Assembly: GCA_964016875.1 (NCBI GenBank) | Contig: OZ024724.1 | Span: 50,284,438-50,348,437, forward strand | Source of the DNA: Fallopia convolvulus | Lineage: Eukaryota > Streptophyta > Magnoliopsida > Caryophyllales > Polygonaceae | Length of the DNA stretch: 64,000 nucleotides | Reading direction: 5' to 3' | Shown here: one piece after another, positions 35,107 through 46,297 of the stretch | Layout of the letters: the number at the start of each line of letters is the position of its first letter | How positions within the stretch are numbered: position 1 is the stretch's first letter | Program-made: the position numbers and the translations under genes | Notes under the pieces: generated by a model | What the model saw: only the letters and a program-made list of their open reading frames with translations | Databases searched by the model: none | Told to the model about the DNA's origin: nothing

Positions 35107-35789
35107 ATTTGTTATTCTCACATACAATGTTATTATCACATACAACTATACAAAGTGTGTGATGAAAATTAAATGCTTGTTATTATGGCATACATTAAAA
35201 TCTTTTACCAACTAATGACAAGTTAGTCTCATGAGATGAGGGGTTAGTTTTTTTCAAGTCTTTGTCTAACTTGAATTTCTCTGATGACGTGTATAGAAAA
35301 AGGATCGCCCCCATTAAGACTGTAATATTCAGACGTAGAACGGCTTTGACCTATCGAACCGGATGAGAGAGGGAAAAAATCATCTTCTATTTTTTTGCTT
35401 TTCTTGGTCGGAACATCTACTATCGTTTAATTAAGGGTGATTTAATTAACCAGCAAATAATAAAATACATAATGGCATGTTTGTAAGCAAAACCCATTTT
35501 ATTTGTCTTGTAACGAGCTAACACTACAACTCACACCCTCCCTCTCCACCCACTCATTCCATGAGTTGACTCGTTCAACCGAGTTCACTCACTGTTGACT
35601 GGCATTGATCGGGAGTTGGCCGACTTTGACCCGTCATTGAACGGCATTGACGGGGCGAAGACTCAAAACTGTCATCAATCTTGTGAAAACCAGAGGAAAA
35701 CGAAATAGAAGAACGAAAATCAACAATAAACAAGCAAGGAGAACAATGAAACTCAAATCATGTATAGATTGAGCAATCAAAGCACAAGC
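35107..35789. other. No gene seen
   Basis: The stretch holds repeated gttgactcg/cattgac words around 35560-35660 but no frame or terminal repeat that I can assign. Confidence 0.4.
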
Positions 35790-36440
35790 TTAGTATGAGC
35801 TACCCATTAGGAAGAGGAATGTGTACCACCTTAGCATTCTCCATGTGACAATCATGAAGAATGTCACTAATGTACTTTCTTTGGCTAAGAAATGTGCAGT
35901 GTCATCTCTGTACAATTCCATTCCCAAAAAGTATATGACTTTTCCAATATCCTTGATGGTAAATTTAGCATGCAAAGCATCCTTAACTTACCATATCTCT
36001 ACATTTGAATTTCCTGTTAGTAGAACGACAACGTCATACACATATACTAGTAAGACAGTGAAATCAAATCCATGCACCTTGACAAAAATAATCTGATTTA
36101 GATTGATTGTATCTCAATTCAAGCAAAAACTAAGTTAAGTCCATATTTCACTGTCTAGATGCCTGTTTCAGACCATATTGAGATCTAACCAATCTGCAGA
36201 TCTGGCTTGGCTGAGCTTTGTCATAACCTTGAGGTACTTCCATGTAAATCTCCTCCTCTAAATGCACATGTAAAAAAGCATTATTTACATCTAACTGATG
36301 TAAACTCACCCCTTTGCAGTTGCCAAGGCAATAAACACCCTAATTGAATACTTAGCCACTAGTGAGAAAGTGTGCTTATAATCTTTCCCTAGTTTATTTG
36401 ACTTAAACATTTCACCACAAGGAGTATTTTGTACCTTTAA
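35790..36440 (-). pseudogene. Ty1/copia reverse transcriptase fragment
   Basis: Minus-strand blocks in order: 'LHQLDVNNAFLHVHLEEEIY' (about 36245-36305), MEVPQGYDKAQPS (36205-36245), QYGLKQASRQ (about 36155-36185), 'LVYVYDVVVLLTGNS' (YVDD region, about 36010-36055) and FTIKDIGKVIYFLGMEL (about 35915-35965). This is the copia RT order LDV-NAF-LHG, YGLKQ, YVDD, KDLG-YFLG(I/M)E. Here YVDD has become YVYD. Shifts and stops abound. It lies on the same strand as the PBS/LTR at 37.55-37.79 kb and may come from one element. Confidence 0.8.
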
Positions 36441-36636
36441 TATTTGTTATGTGTGCAAATAAATAGAGTAGATGGGGACACATGCAATTAGGGTCTCCAT
36501 TTTTACTCTATGGTGCAAATCTCTCTTTAAGTATTTAAAGATATTTATGATATCTTTTCCTATGGCTTAAATATCTCAATTCAGGTAATAGTTTTATGAG
36601 TTTGGTTCAAATGAAAAAAAAAATTCTTATCCTAAA

Positions 36637-36760
36637 AAATGAAAAATGCACTACAAAGTACGAAAAGTGCATTACAAAGTATGAAAAGTGCATTACAAAG
36701 TACGAAAAGTGCAAATACGAAAAAGTGCACTCCGAATTAGAAAAAAGTGCCCTACAAACG
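36637..36760. repeat. Short tandem repeat, ~21-bp unit
   Basis: Units of the type TACGAAAAGTGCATTACAAAG repeat about three times, followed by degenerate GAAAAAAGTGC copies. The predicted Lys/Tyr/Cys-rich frame is an artefact of the repeat. Confidence 0.85.
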
Positions 36761-37551
36761 AAAAAAAGTGCATTTATTTTAATTTTTCAAGATAAGAGGT
36801 TTTTTATTTGAACCAAACTCTAGTTTTATAGGTTAGAAAAATAAGTTTTTATTCTCTAATCAAATCTAAAATGTACAAGAGTAGACGAATATTATTATTT
36901 ATTAACTATGAAGACAATCATCAGAGCTATATACTAAAGCGGAGGTTAAAAAAATTATTAAACGAAACATGTCACATTTAGATTGGACCACAACACCCCT
37001 TCTATTAAAACCAATCTTTGGCAAAATAATTATGTTTAATATAAAAACAATGTAATGTATACACAATTTTATATCACTATAATCAATAGATAGAAAATTC
37101 CATTCTTAATTTTAAAAAAATAATCATTTATTTTTGGACATGATAAATGGGAAGATTATTAAGATATTTTTTTATGCTATATATATACAAATGTTAGGAT
37201 ATTTATTTTATTATTAAATAGAATGCATATGCTAGATTTAGATAATTATTTTTAATATAAAGATAGAGTAATGTACGCATAATCTTATGTCACTATAATT
37301 AAGTTTATTTTGAATGGTCCCATGTATATAATAAATTGATAAGTTCTTAAATAAATTATCATGTTTTGGATATTAATTTTAATTCGTAACACTAATAAAA
37401 TATTATTGTTTCAAATAAACAACTTTTATAGTTTATTGATTTTAAATATTTATTCAAAGTTTATATTTAAACATTTACATGATTATTTTTCTCGAATAAT
37501 AAATATATTTAAAAATATTTTATTATTAATATTTTATTTAATAAAAACCTC

Positions 37552-37563
37552 GCTCTGATACCA
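37552..37563 (-). other. Met-tRNA primer binding site of a copia-type element
   Basis: The minus strand reads TGGTATCAGAGC, the exact initiator Met-tRNA PBS used by most plant copia elements, directly beside a TG...-ended LTR at 37564. Confidence 0.85.
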
Positions 37564-37790
37564 TGTTGTAATGTAGATTCGAGGAAGAATTGTAAGCTTG
37601 AGGAAGAAGAAAGGGAAAAACCAGAAAGAGAGCGGGAGAAAGGGAAAAAGTTTGTATGTATTATTTCAGTGGAAAGTTGAGCATAGCTCAGTACAATATC
37701 TGCTATTTATAGTCTCAGCTGACTAACATATCAAATGTTACTTATTTATATCATATACTATCATCTACATTAAGGATTTTTTATAATATT
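37564..37790 (-). mobile_element. Copia-type LTR remnant next to the PBS
   Basis: On the minus strand the sequence ends in ACAACA at 37564, right before the PBS, and contains a TATA box CTATAAATAG (about 37707-37716). The outer end near 37790 is not certain. No partner LTR is in the window. Confidence 0.55.
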
Positions 37791-38111
37791 TTCTTAGGGC
37801 TCCCATTAAAAAGATATTTTTGAAAAGATTTTGGAAATATTAGATACGATCAAACATTCATACGAGTACAATACTTATCATAAATTTCAGCTGAATATGT
37901 TGCTCTAAGAAAAGAGAAGAAAAATTGCACCGCTCAAACAGTCAAACCTTCGTCAATGTAAAATATTTCTTTGTGGGTCTAGATGTCAAAATCGAAAGTA
38001 TCTGGCCATCGACCCAATTCATATTTTTGTACATAAGGCCCATTTATCTATTATTTGACCCAAAAGAGTGTATATGTGTTTTCTTTGGCAAGAGGTTATG
38101 ATGTTTCTTAG

Positions 38112-38436
38112 GGCCCGTTTGGTATCCATCAGTATATCAGATATGAGTATGGATATGACTGATACTCATATCTGGTGTTTGATATATCCTGATATCGATA
38201 TCAAACTAATATCTACTGTTTGGTATAGGAGTATATCAATATCAACTGATATCAGAAGGATATCAGTGTGATATTAGAGTGTTATTTTCATATACCCAGT
38301 AAATTGGTATATCAAAGATATCACTCATATCCATACCCATATCCGATATCTAGATATCACTCATACCGATATCTTGATATCCATACCGATACCGATATCC
38401 AATATCTCATACCTTAGATATCAATACCAAACGACG
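38112..38436. mobile_element. GATATC-rich MITE with GTTTGGTA ends
   Basis: It starts GGGCCCGTTTGGTAT and ends ATACCAAACGACGC, so the ends are inverted around GTTTGGTAT. The interior contains about 11 copies of GATATC, itself a palindrome, plus many 'catatcc/ggatatg' near-copies. A 'gggcccgtttgg' terminus is common to plant PIF/Harbinger- and hAT-type MITEs. I could not confirm a target duplication. Confidence 0.65.
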
Positions 38437-38699
38437 CATGTCACTTTTAGATTGGATCACACCACCCCTTTTTTTTAAAACTAATCTTTTATTTTTTGGA
38501 TATGATAAATTCTTATCCATGTTTTTAAAATATAGGATAGAAAATCTCATTATTAAATAATCTTTTATTTTTATTTTTGGATATGATAGATAGAAAGATC
38601 ATTAGCATATTTTTTATGCTATCATACAAATTCTAGAAAAAATACATTTGCATATATCAATTTTTAAATATCTATTTTTAGAAATGATGGCGTTTTCGT

Positions 38700-39055
38700 A
38701 GATAAGATAATAGTGTAAGAGCCCGTACCGTGTACGAATGTTTTTTTAAATATAAGTCAGTAAATAGTTTAAAAGTATAAAACTTTTCAAAGAAAAATAG
38801 GTTTTGGAGATAGCATAAAAAATATCTTAATGAATCTTCCTATCTATCATATCCAAAAATAAAAGATTGTTTAATAATGAAATTTTCTATCTTATATTCT
38901 AAAAACATGGATAAGAATTTAAAAGATTATTTTTTAAAATTAATGATTATTTTGCCAAAGATTAGATTAAAAAAAATTAAAGGATGGTGTGATCCAATCC
39001 AAAAGTGACATGTGTCGTTTTATAATTTTTAACCTGCGCTTTAGGTTATAGTTAT
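38700..39055 (-). mobile_element. Short inverted Helitron-like copy
   Basis: Reading the minus strand gives 'cctaaagcgcaggttaaaaa' near 39050 and, at the other end, 'gtacacggtacgggctctta' near 38710. These match the start and the hairpin of the elements at 36.9 and 39.9 kb in opposite orientation. Confidence 0.45.
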
Positions 39056-39939
39056 GATGTATAGCTTTTTTTTTGAAATATCATTGTCAATATGAATTTA
39101 AAAAAATTAACAAATATAATTAAATAATACAATACTTTTACAAGTTTCTTAAAAATATCCTTGCCTATATTAATTTTTAATAATTATTTTTAGAAATGAT
39201 AGTTTTTTTGTAGATAAGACAGGTAGAATTTTATTTAAAGATCCTTGACAATGTCATTTTAATCACAACTTAACAAATACAAATAAATAATAAAATAATT
39301 TTATAAAATCCCATGTAGGCACGGGATTTTTTTTAAACTAATTTTTCATTTTTGGATATGATAAATTCTTTTATATTGGACCACACCACATTTTTTTTAA
39401 ACTAATTCTTTATTTTTGGATATGATATATTCTTATCCATGTGTTTGGAGTACAGGATGAAAATCACATTATTAAACAAATTTTTTATTTTTGGATATGA
39501 TAGATAGGAAAATCAATGAATACTTTTGTATGCTATCATACAAATTCTAGAATATTTATTTTATTTTTAGATAGAATACTAAGATATCTTAATTGAATAG
39601 TTATCTTTGTAATAATAAAAAGTCCTAAATTCTAGAAAAAGCTTAAAAGATAATTTTATTAAAATAATTTATTTAAGATAACTTGTTTTATTATTAAATT
39701 GGGATATTACTAATATAAAAGTGTTCTACATTCTAAAAAACCTTTAATTTTATCTTGGTTATATACAGATTAAAAATTAATTTGCGTGTTAAGATCATGA
39801 TTATTTGTTCCTAGATAATTCATGTGTTTGAAGAAAAAAACTATTATTAATATTTTATTTAAGCAAAATTCATACAAGGTACGGGAATACATACTAGTTA
39901 ATTAAAAAAGCAAAAAAAAGGTAAGATATAAGGTAGTGT

Positions 39940-41070
39940 AAACCGGGTTGCACTAAGGCTCTATTCGCATTTATGATGTATGTGCTGTCAGGACTACTCC
40001 AAGGTGAGGTTTAGTGGTGTATGCTCTTCGCAGATGATAATGTTTTGGTGGATGAGTCTAGGTTCGAGCTCAATAGTAAGCTCGAGCAGTGGAGAGAGGC
40101 TCTTGAGTGTAAGGGTTTTTAGACTAAGCAAAAGCAAGATAGAATCTGTAGAGTTTAGGCTCTTGGGTGTAAGGGTTTTAGACTAAGCAGAAGCAAGATA
40201 GAATATGTAGAGTTTGACTTTGAAGGAACATCTGATGGATGCTACGCAGAGATGAGGATGCTACGCAGGTTGTTCGGACATACGAGACTTGACAAAGTAT
40301 AAAAAGAGGTCATCCGTAACAAGGTCGGTGTCGCCAACATTAAGGATCAGATCCGCAATTTGAGGCTCAAGTGGTTTTGAGCATGTGTAGCGGAGATAAC
40401 AAACAACTCTACTACGGAGTTACAAGAGCTTGAACTTAGGGGTTTTCCACCGAGGAAGAGGGAGCCCCAAGAAGAGTTAGAAGGATGTCATTAGATAAGA
40501 CCTAACCCTCCTAGCCTTCATAGAGGATATGATCCAAGATAGGGCAGTATGAATGGACAATATTAGGGCAGGGGAGGTGCAGGTCTGTAGACGGGTGGTC
40601 TCCAAGCGGAAGGGTGAGGCAGTGTGCTTCATCTAGCGATGGTGTAGGTTTGGGTAGTTCTTTTTCTTGAGTGTGTTTTTACGGTTTTCCTTCTACAGTG
40701 TTTTCATCTACTTTGGGTAGTCGGTGTATGTTTGCCATTTGTTCTTATTTTATGTGCTCTACCGTTTATGTCTTGGTTGTGTCAATATGTGTTCTCTTCA
40801 GTTTCCATTGTGCGGCTGGTGTATGTTTGCCTACTTGTTTTTGTAAATTATTGTTGTGTCGTTTATGTGCCCTTCCACGGCTCAATTTGACAAAGTGTGC
40901 TTTGCTTTACTCGCGTATGCTCTGACCTTTTGCTGATTTTTTTAAACTCGAGACTTTTTGCCTTTGGGTCTATCGAAAACACCCCTCAACTTACTCGAGG
41001 GCGACACATACGTCCAGACTTCCCAAACCTGGCTCAGGTGGGTTATATTATATAGTGTTGTATATAAGAT
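39940..41070 (+). pseudogene. RTE-type LINE, reverse transcriptase C-terminus and 3' end
   Basis: The plus strand encodes WCMLFADDNVLVDESRFELN (about 40019-40078), the RT catalytic box with FADD intact, then KLEQWREALECKGF, and further on 'EMRMLRRLFGHTRLDK' (about 40250-40300), KVGVANIKDQIRNLRLKWF and, near 40500-40560, 'DMIQDRAVWMDNIRAGE'. These are the ordered motifs of plant RTE elements. Stops and shifts occur throughout. After about 40,930 the sequence 'gggtctatcgaaaacacccc' and 'ggctcaggtgggttatatta' matches the conserved RTE 3' end. A 60-bp tandem duplication lies at 40097-40216. The end abuts the LTR at about 41081. Confidence 0.8.
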
Positions 41071-41080
41071 ACTGTAAAAT

Positions 41081-42516
41081 TGTATGTTGATAGGTATTTA
41101 CTTAACAACAAATAAAATTTGTAGTCAAGACCCCGCTGAGTATAGCGAAGTCGGGATTGTTCCACGAGAAGCACGGTTCTTTGTCTATCAACTACTAAAA
41201 ATAAGAAAAACAAAGCAAAATAAACAAAAACACCTACGACCAACCTCGTTAACGACCTTGTCAGGGTCGTTAACGAACCTAGAAAACCTACGAACACAGA
41301 ATAAAGAACAACCTAAACGCAGGTTCGGTACAGAGGTATGTTAACTCGATAACGAATGATTCGAAAACAAACAAACTAATTCAATAAAATAAAAGATCTA
41401 AGAAGGGTTAACACAACATAGCTATGCATATAAACTCATACGAAGATAAAGATCATGCCTTTAAAAATAAATTCATCAACTTTCGCTCATTAACAAGCGA
41501 ATCAATCAATTCTCATAAATCAATTCACTCAATCACTTGTATTGAATCCAAAGCTCGAAACTTTCGTTAACGAACAATATCAACATTCAAGTCAATAATT
41601 TTCTCTTTCGATCAAGTTAAAAACTCGAATTACTTCAACTATCGTCTAAGTATAAGCACAACAAGCAATTTAATAGATAAAAAAAAAAGCATTCACAATA
41701 TCATGTTACTCATTCAAACATGTATAACTATGTCAGGTTTCAACCCCGACCCTAGATAAATAGACTACTCACTACTCATGTAAATAAAACTAACAACTTT
41801 AATCAAAGAAGACACTGAAAACAAAAACTAAACTTACTTGAAATTAATAAGAAAATGTCGTCTTACAAACTTTTTGTAGAATCTGAAAACAAAGAAGAAC
41901 ATCGAGCATAATTCCGATCAACGACCCTAAGCTCTCTCTCTCGATCGAACCTGGTTCGAAATCTTCCTCTACTCGACTTCTCCCTAAACTAATCCGACTC
42001 CCCTTTTTCTAGACTTAGAACAAGGGTTTTTATACAAAGAAACTATCTATTAAAAAGCCTAAAAGATAAAAACTTACCCTACTTAAAAGATAACAAGATA
42101 AAAGATATACCCAACCTAAAGTCGGCTAAGCCTCTACCGACACGGGACCCTCGACCCCGCACAGGATCGGTCGAGATCACAAATTCCCTCTGAAAAATTC
42201 TATCTTTTAGCCTCGTTAACGACCAGCCTTTGTTTTGGCTTTTCTTGAACTTGTTCTCAACTTTAACTTTAACTTGATCTTCTTATGCAAACTTCTTCCT
42301 TATCTTCATTCCTTCCATCCTCCACCACAAGATCTCAACTCAGCTCAAAAAGCGCTCCTTCTTGCTCAAAAACCTACAAAAAGACACAAAACGGAGTAGC
42401 TTCCATACTTTTCACAAAATATGCAAACTCATCCAAAAACACACAAAACTAACTCTAAAGCTAAACTAAACAAACTAAGAAACACACCAAAAACTAGACT
42501 AAAAACACTAACATCA
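41081..42516 (-). mobile_element. 3' LTR of a 5'-truncated Athila-like element (family C)
   Basis: On the minus strand it begins TGATGTTAGTG at 42516, directly after a degenerate purine tract (42517-42530, GTATGGGGTATTT). It matches 1-924 over the proximal part. A TATA-like TATAAAAAC lies near 42030-42038 (minus). Words of the type NTCGTTAACGAN occur at 41245, 41266, 41573 and 42212. The left end near 41081 is approximate because it abuts a LINE end. Confidence 0.75.
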
Positions 42517-44757
42517 AAATACCCCATACTTAAGCTTGCTTGTCCTCAAGCAATCACTATACAATAATCAAAACCAAACAATGATGCTCATCAAGCAAAT
42601 AGCCATCAACTCAAAAGCAACATCAAAAACATAGCAGAAAATAACAAATGACTATTAACATCATCACACATATATAAGCACTTAACAGACATAAGCAAAT
42701 ACAATCCAACCTCACTAGGGATATATGTGTTTCACTCAACTCTCAAGTGTTTAGGCTTATAAATTCAATCTCTCAACTCCTCTTATATGCAAAAACTCAT
42801 AGAAATTGGAACTTATATCACCAAACTCTCCACCTAAGATTTGTCAAAACAAGCAAAAATAATCAAGAGAACTTAGGCTCAATGAAAAACTTCATAGAAG
42901 TTTCCATTCGGCTGAGTTCTAATGGGGCTTGGTAAAAACAATAAGGCGTGGAAAAGTTTTGGCTATGTGGTGCTAATAATATCCGGGAATCAAAGACTCC
43001 TAAAAACTCACACAATTCCAAAACTCTCATAAGAACAACATACCAAACTCTCTTCTCATTATGCACACTCATTTATTAACCCTTTATATCCTAGAAAGTC
43101 TCATAAAAACTCAAAAGAATCTCTGGATTTACTCTTAAACACAAATGCACATTTACTTCTCTTTTTTTCTTTCCATATTTTTTCATCTTTCTTCTTTTCA
43201 GCTCCTTTTTTTATTCTCTTTCTCGATCTGCCTCATGAACGAGTCAAACTAGGTCGTTAACGAGCTTCAACATCTACTTGTTTTCTTTTCTTTAACCAAC
43301 AACCTTCTTTTTCTTGTGCATCATTTCTTACCAAGAGATCTTTTCACAAAATCAAACAAGAGACTTCCAATCTACCCTTCCCAAAAACCTTTGTTTTTGA
43401 ACCAAAACTAAACATAACTTTTTCACTGTACAGAACAAACCTCTCCAAACTAAGTCCTAATCCCCGGATAGGCTCAAGCTTATCTCGGCTAGAGAATAAT
43501 TTTGTGGAGCTAAAAATAAAAGGCTTCAGGCTCAAATTGGCTATCAAAATAAGGATCATGTAAGGGTGGATAAGGATTAATAGGGCTTATAAAAAAAATA
43601 AGTTCTCTATCATCTGACTTTCACAAGTAATGAACTATGAATCTTATATAGGTCTCAAGAAATAGATAACCATAACAATTCCAAGAGATAATATACATAA
43701 AGAGAGTAAATCACACAAGAAAAGAAAATGGAATTTTGATGTTCTCCCTATAAGGCAAAAAATAACTCACTAGGTAGCAATTTTTGTTGGACTATATCAC
43801 TCATGCTAAAAGTTATACATGCTCAATTTCATCAAAGGATATTCCTCTATAAAAACAACTTCATATCAAGAATTAGGTTATACCATCAAAAACATGATTG
43901 CAAGGAATTATATGATCATGCTAGCAACTACTATCATAAAACCAAAAGAAAGGGTATTTATCCATTCTAAAAACTCTTTTTGGAAATTTTCAAATTTTCT
44001 ATTTTTTTGTGATTTTTTCTTTCTTTAAGCAAAGAACAACTAAAACGGACAAGACACAAAACAAACAAGACAAACAAGTTTTCTTCCCTTTCCCACCCAT
44101 ACTTAAAATTACAGTGTCCCCACTATAAGAAAACTAAGCAGAAGAAAAGAAAAGAAAGAAAAACTTACAATATTATTGAAGCAGAAAAGAAACAACTTCT
44201 TAAAAGCTGAATCAGTGCCCTGGTGGTGGAAACTGGCGCTCAAAGTTCCCCATAAACTCATACATGGTCTTCCATCGCTCCTCATCAACCGTCTCTCGTT
44301 GCTGATGCCTCACATCATCCAAAGCCATACGAGCAGAGTAGACACTCTCCCGATCCATCCTCTGGTGGAGCTGTGTCTGCTGCAAGTTAAGTTGTTGCAT
44401 CTGAAATGAATGATTTTTGGCCCATGGAGGTGGAGCACTCGATCCAGTGTAGGTGGGCTGAGAAGGTGGTTGGTAGTGATCGTGAGGCTGGAAGTGGTCT
44501 TGAAAAATCACCAGGTTATAAGGCATAAGATCATAAGAGTGTGGCACGGCAGGCGGCGGCGGGGGGTCGTTACCGAAGCTGTGTGCCTCGATAGTAGCCT
44601 CGAAGTAGTCGTTAACGATCCTGGGTGCATCGGTAACGAAGTTGTCATTGTTGCCTAGAACCTCGGTATCGAGGTCCTCATCCTCGATGTCGAGCTCTTC
44701 CGTGGCTGCCTCCGTCTCTGCCTCCATCTCATCATTATCTTGATGAGATATTTTCAG
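42517..44757 (-). mobile_element. Internal 3' part of the family C element
   Basis: It starts 'accccatacttaagcttgct' with 'tgtcctcaagcaa', the same downstream pattern as families B and D. It is AT-rich, untranslated sequence up to the ORF1-like remnant at 44212-44727. GTTAAC words lie at 43253 and 44608. At 44757 it is cut by the LTR of family D, so the 5' half of family C is missing. Confidence 0.7.
44212..44727 (-). pseudogene. C-terminal part of an Athila ORF1-like protein (family C)
   Basis: The 171-codon frame is Asp/Glu- and Pro-rich at its start and ends MQQLNLQQTQLHQRMDRES... EFMGNFERQFPPPGH. It has the same architecture and ending (Gln-rich helix, FPPP-x-H) as the family B ORF1 at 13561. 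It begins just after the breakpoint at 44757, so the conserved N-terminal domain has been lost. Confidence 0.6.
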
Positions 44758-46297
44758 TGGTCGTTAATACCTATCAAATAAACCTTAACTTAACCAACTC
44801 AGTAGAGCGGCAAGTAAGGGATGATCCCACAAAGACTCTTGTATTTGTGTTATTACTTGTATGCCAAGTAACCAAAGGGGGATTTTTATGAATGACTATC
44901 TAAGCTACTATGCAAAAATAGGAATAAATATGAATACAAGGATGATTTGAATATATGAGAGACAAACGTGTTCAACTAGTTAAATCCATCATGATATTGA
45001 TTTGTTGATCATTGATTCTCTTGATTCTCTTCTCACTTGAATAATCTATTGTGAATAATGATCCTACTAAGGATTAAAACCCGAACTTCAGATTTAGTTG
45101 ATAGAACTACCAGTCTAACAACCCTAATCATCTAACAACCTAGAAGACCTTCTAGATTCAATTAAATAATAGCATGACGACTCAAGTTATCAATAGAAAC
45201 AAATACTTAAAGCAACCAGACATCTAAGTGACTTGTGAATTTATTCCCTTCTTTAACCAACTTATCCAACCGGTACTAAATTGATTAAAGTATACTCTTG
45301 ATCAAATTGACTCCGACCGGTAATTAATCAGATTCAGTTATAACTAGAAATTCAATTAGGTAGCTAATCTAACAAAACCCTAGTTTAGATTGAATTAAGC
45401 ATAGGGAATAATTTATATTCAAGTTTGTTGAGAATCAAATCAAATCTCACAACAATATACAAATCATGACTTCAATAACTAGCCAAACACAAAGAAATTT
45501 AGCAATGCATATTAAATTGAAATCAAACTTACAAAGGTTTCAAAGTCTGCCTCAATAGAGAAAAAACCTAGACTCCAAAGTTTGACAAAAGTTATGACAA
45601 TGATAGATAGATAAAACTAAAAACAAGGTTTAAATACCCTAGAAGATATTCAAATATCAAATTATCCTGAAATTACATCAAACAAGTCGGAAATCATATA
45701 ATCATGGCCCAACTCGAAGCCCATTCCGTCGGCCCAATTCTCTCCCGGCGAAACAAGGGACGCGGTCTCCCACCAGCACGCCGCGGCCGCGACACCTTGT
45801 TCTCCAGCCCGCGGCACTCTCGGTTCAGCATTTCAGGCGACACTTCAGAGGCTGTTTTCACCCCCTACGAGTTGGAATTTAGACTCGGAGTAAAAATATG
45901 AATTGTAGCTATTTGAGTTAGCTTTCTAGTGATAACAAATTCAGATTCATCCAAGCATTGTATCTCCTAAACCAAGCATTGCAATATAGAGGTATCAAAA
46001 CAAGACCTTCAATGCATAGCCCGGATTTAAGCGTTTTTATCCTTCAAGCTCTTGGGTCTTAGCTCTTCTAATCTTCACTTGTATCACTCTAAGCTTCCTC
46101 AAACTTCACCATAGTCCTCTAAGATCCATCCCGTCCATGCTTGTTTACCTAAAGATCTACAAAACCAAACAAAACAAGCGCAAAACCCGAATTCCCTAGA
46201 AAACCTAAAAACCTAAGAACTACACTAAACTAAGCTAAAACACATGCAAAACAAAAATAAATATGCATCATAAACACTACCTAAATGCAAGCTATCA
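44758..46297 (-). mobile_element. 3' LTR of a second 5'-truncated Athila-like element (family D)
   Basis: On the minus strand it begins TGATAGCTTGC at 46297 after the purine tract GCATGGGGGAATT (46298-46310) and ends near 44758 (plus-strand TGGTCGTTAATACC). It shares layout, but not close sequence identity, with families B and C. A GC-rich patch at 45725-45850 contains 'cgccgcggccgcgac', near-copies of the word GCGGTCGCGCC found in its interior. Confidence 0.7.

Larger units (their letters stand above)
36926..39898 (+). mobile_element. Composite of Helitron-like non-autonomous elements
   Basis: 'ctaaagcggaggttaaaaaa' at 36936 matches the start of a second copy at 53045. Shared blocks follow ('ttagattggaccacaa', 'tatgataaatgggaagatta'). 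The right end 'aaggtacgggaatacatactagt' (about 39876-39898) has a Helitron-like degenerate hairpin and a CTAGT end. Parts are repeated at 38430-38640 and 39310-39560, and an inverted copy lies at 38700-39055. No Rep/helicase is encoded. I call Helitron from the ends only; an unclassified AT-rich repeat family is the alternative. Confidence 0.45.
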
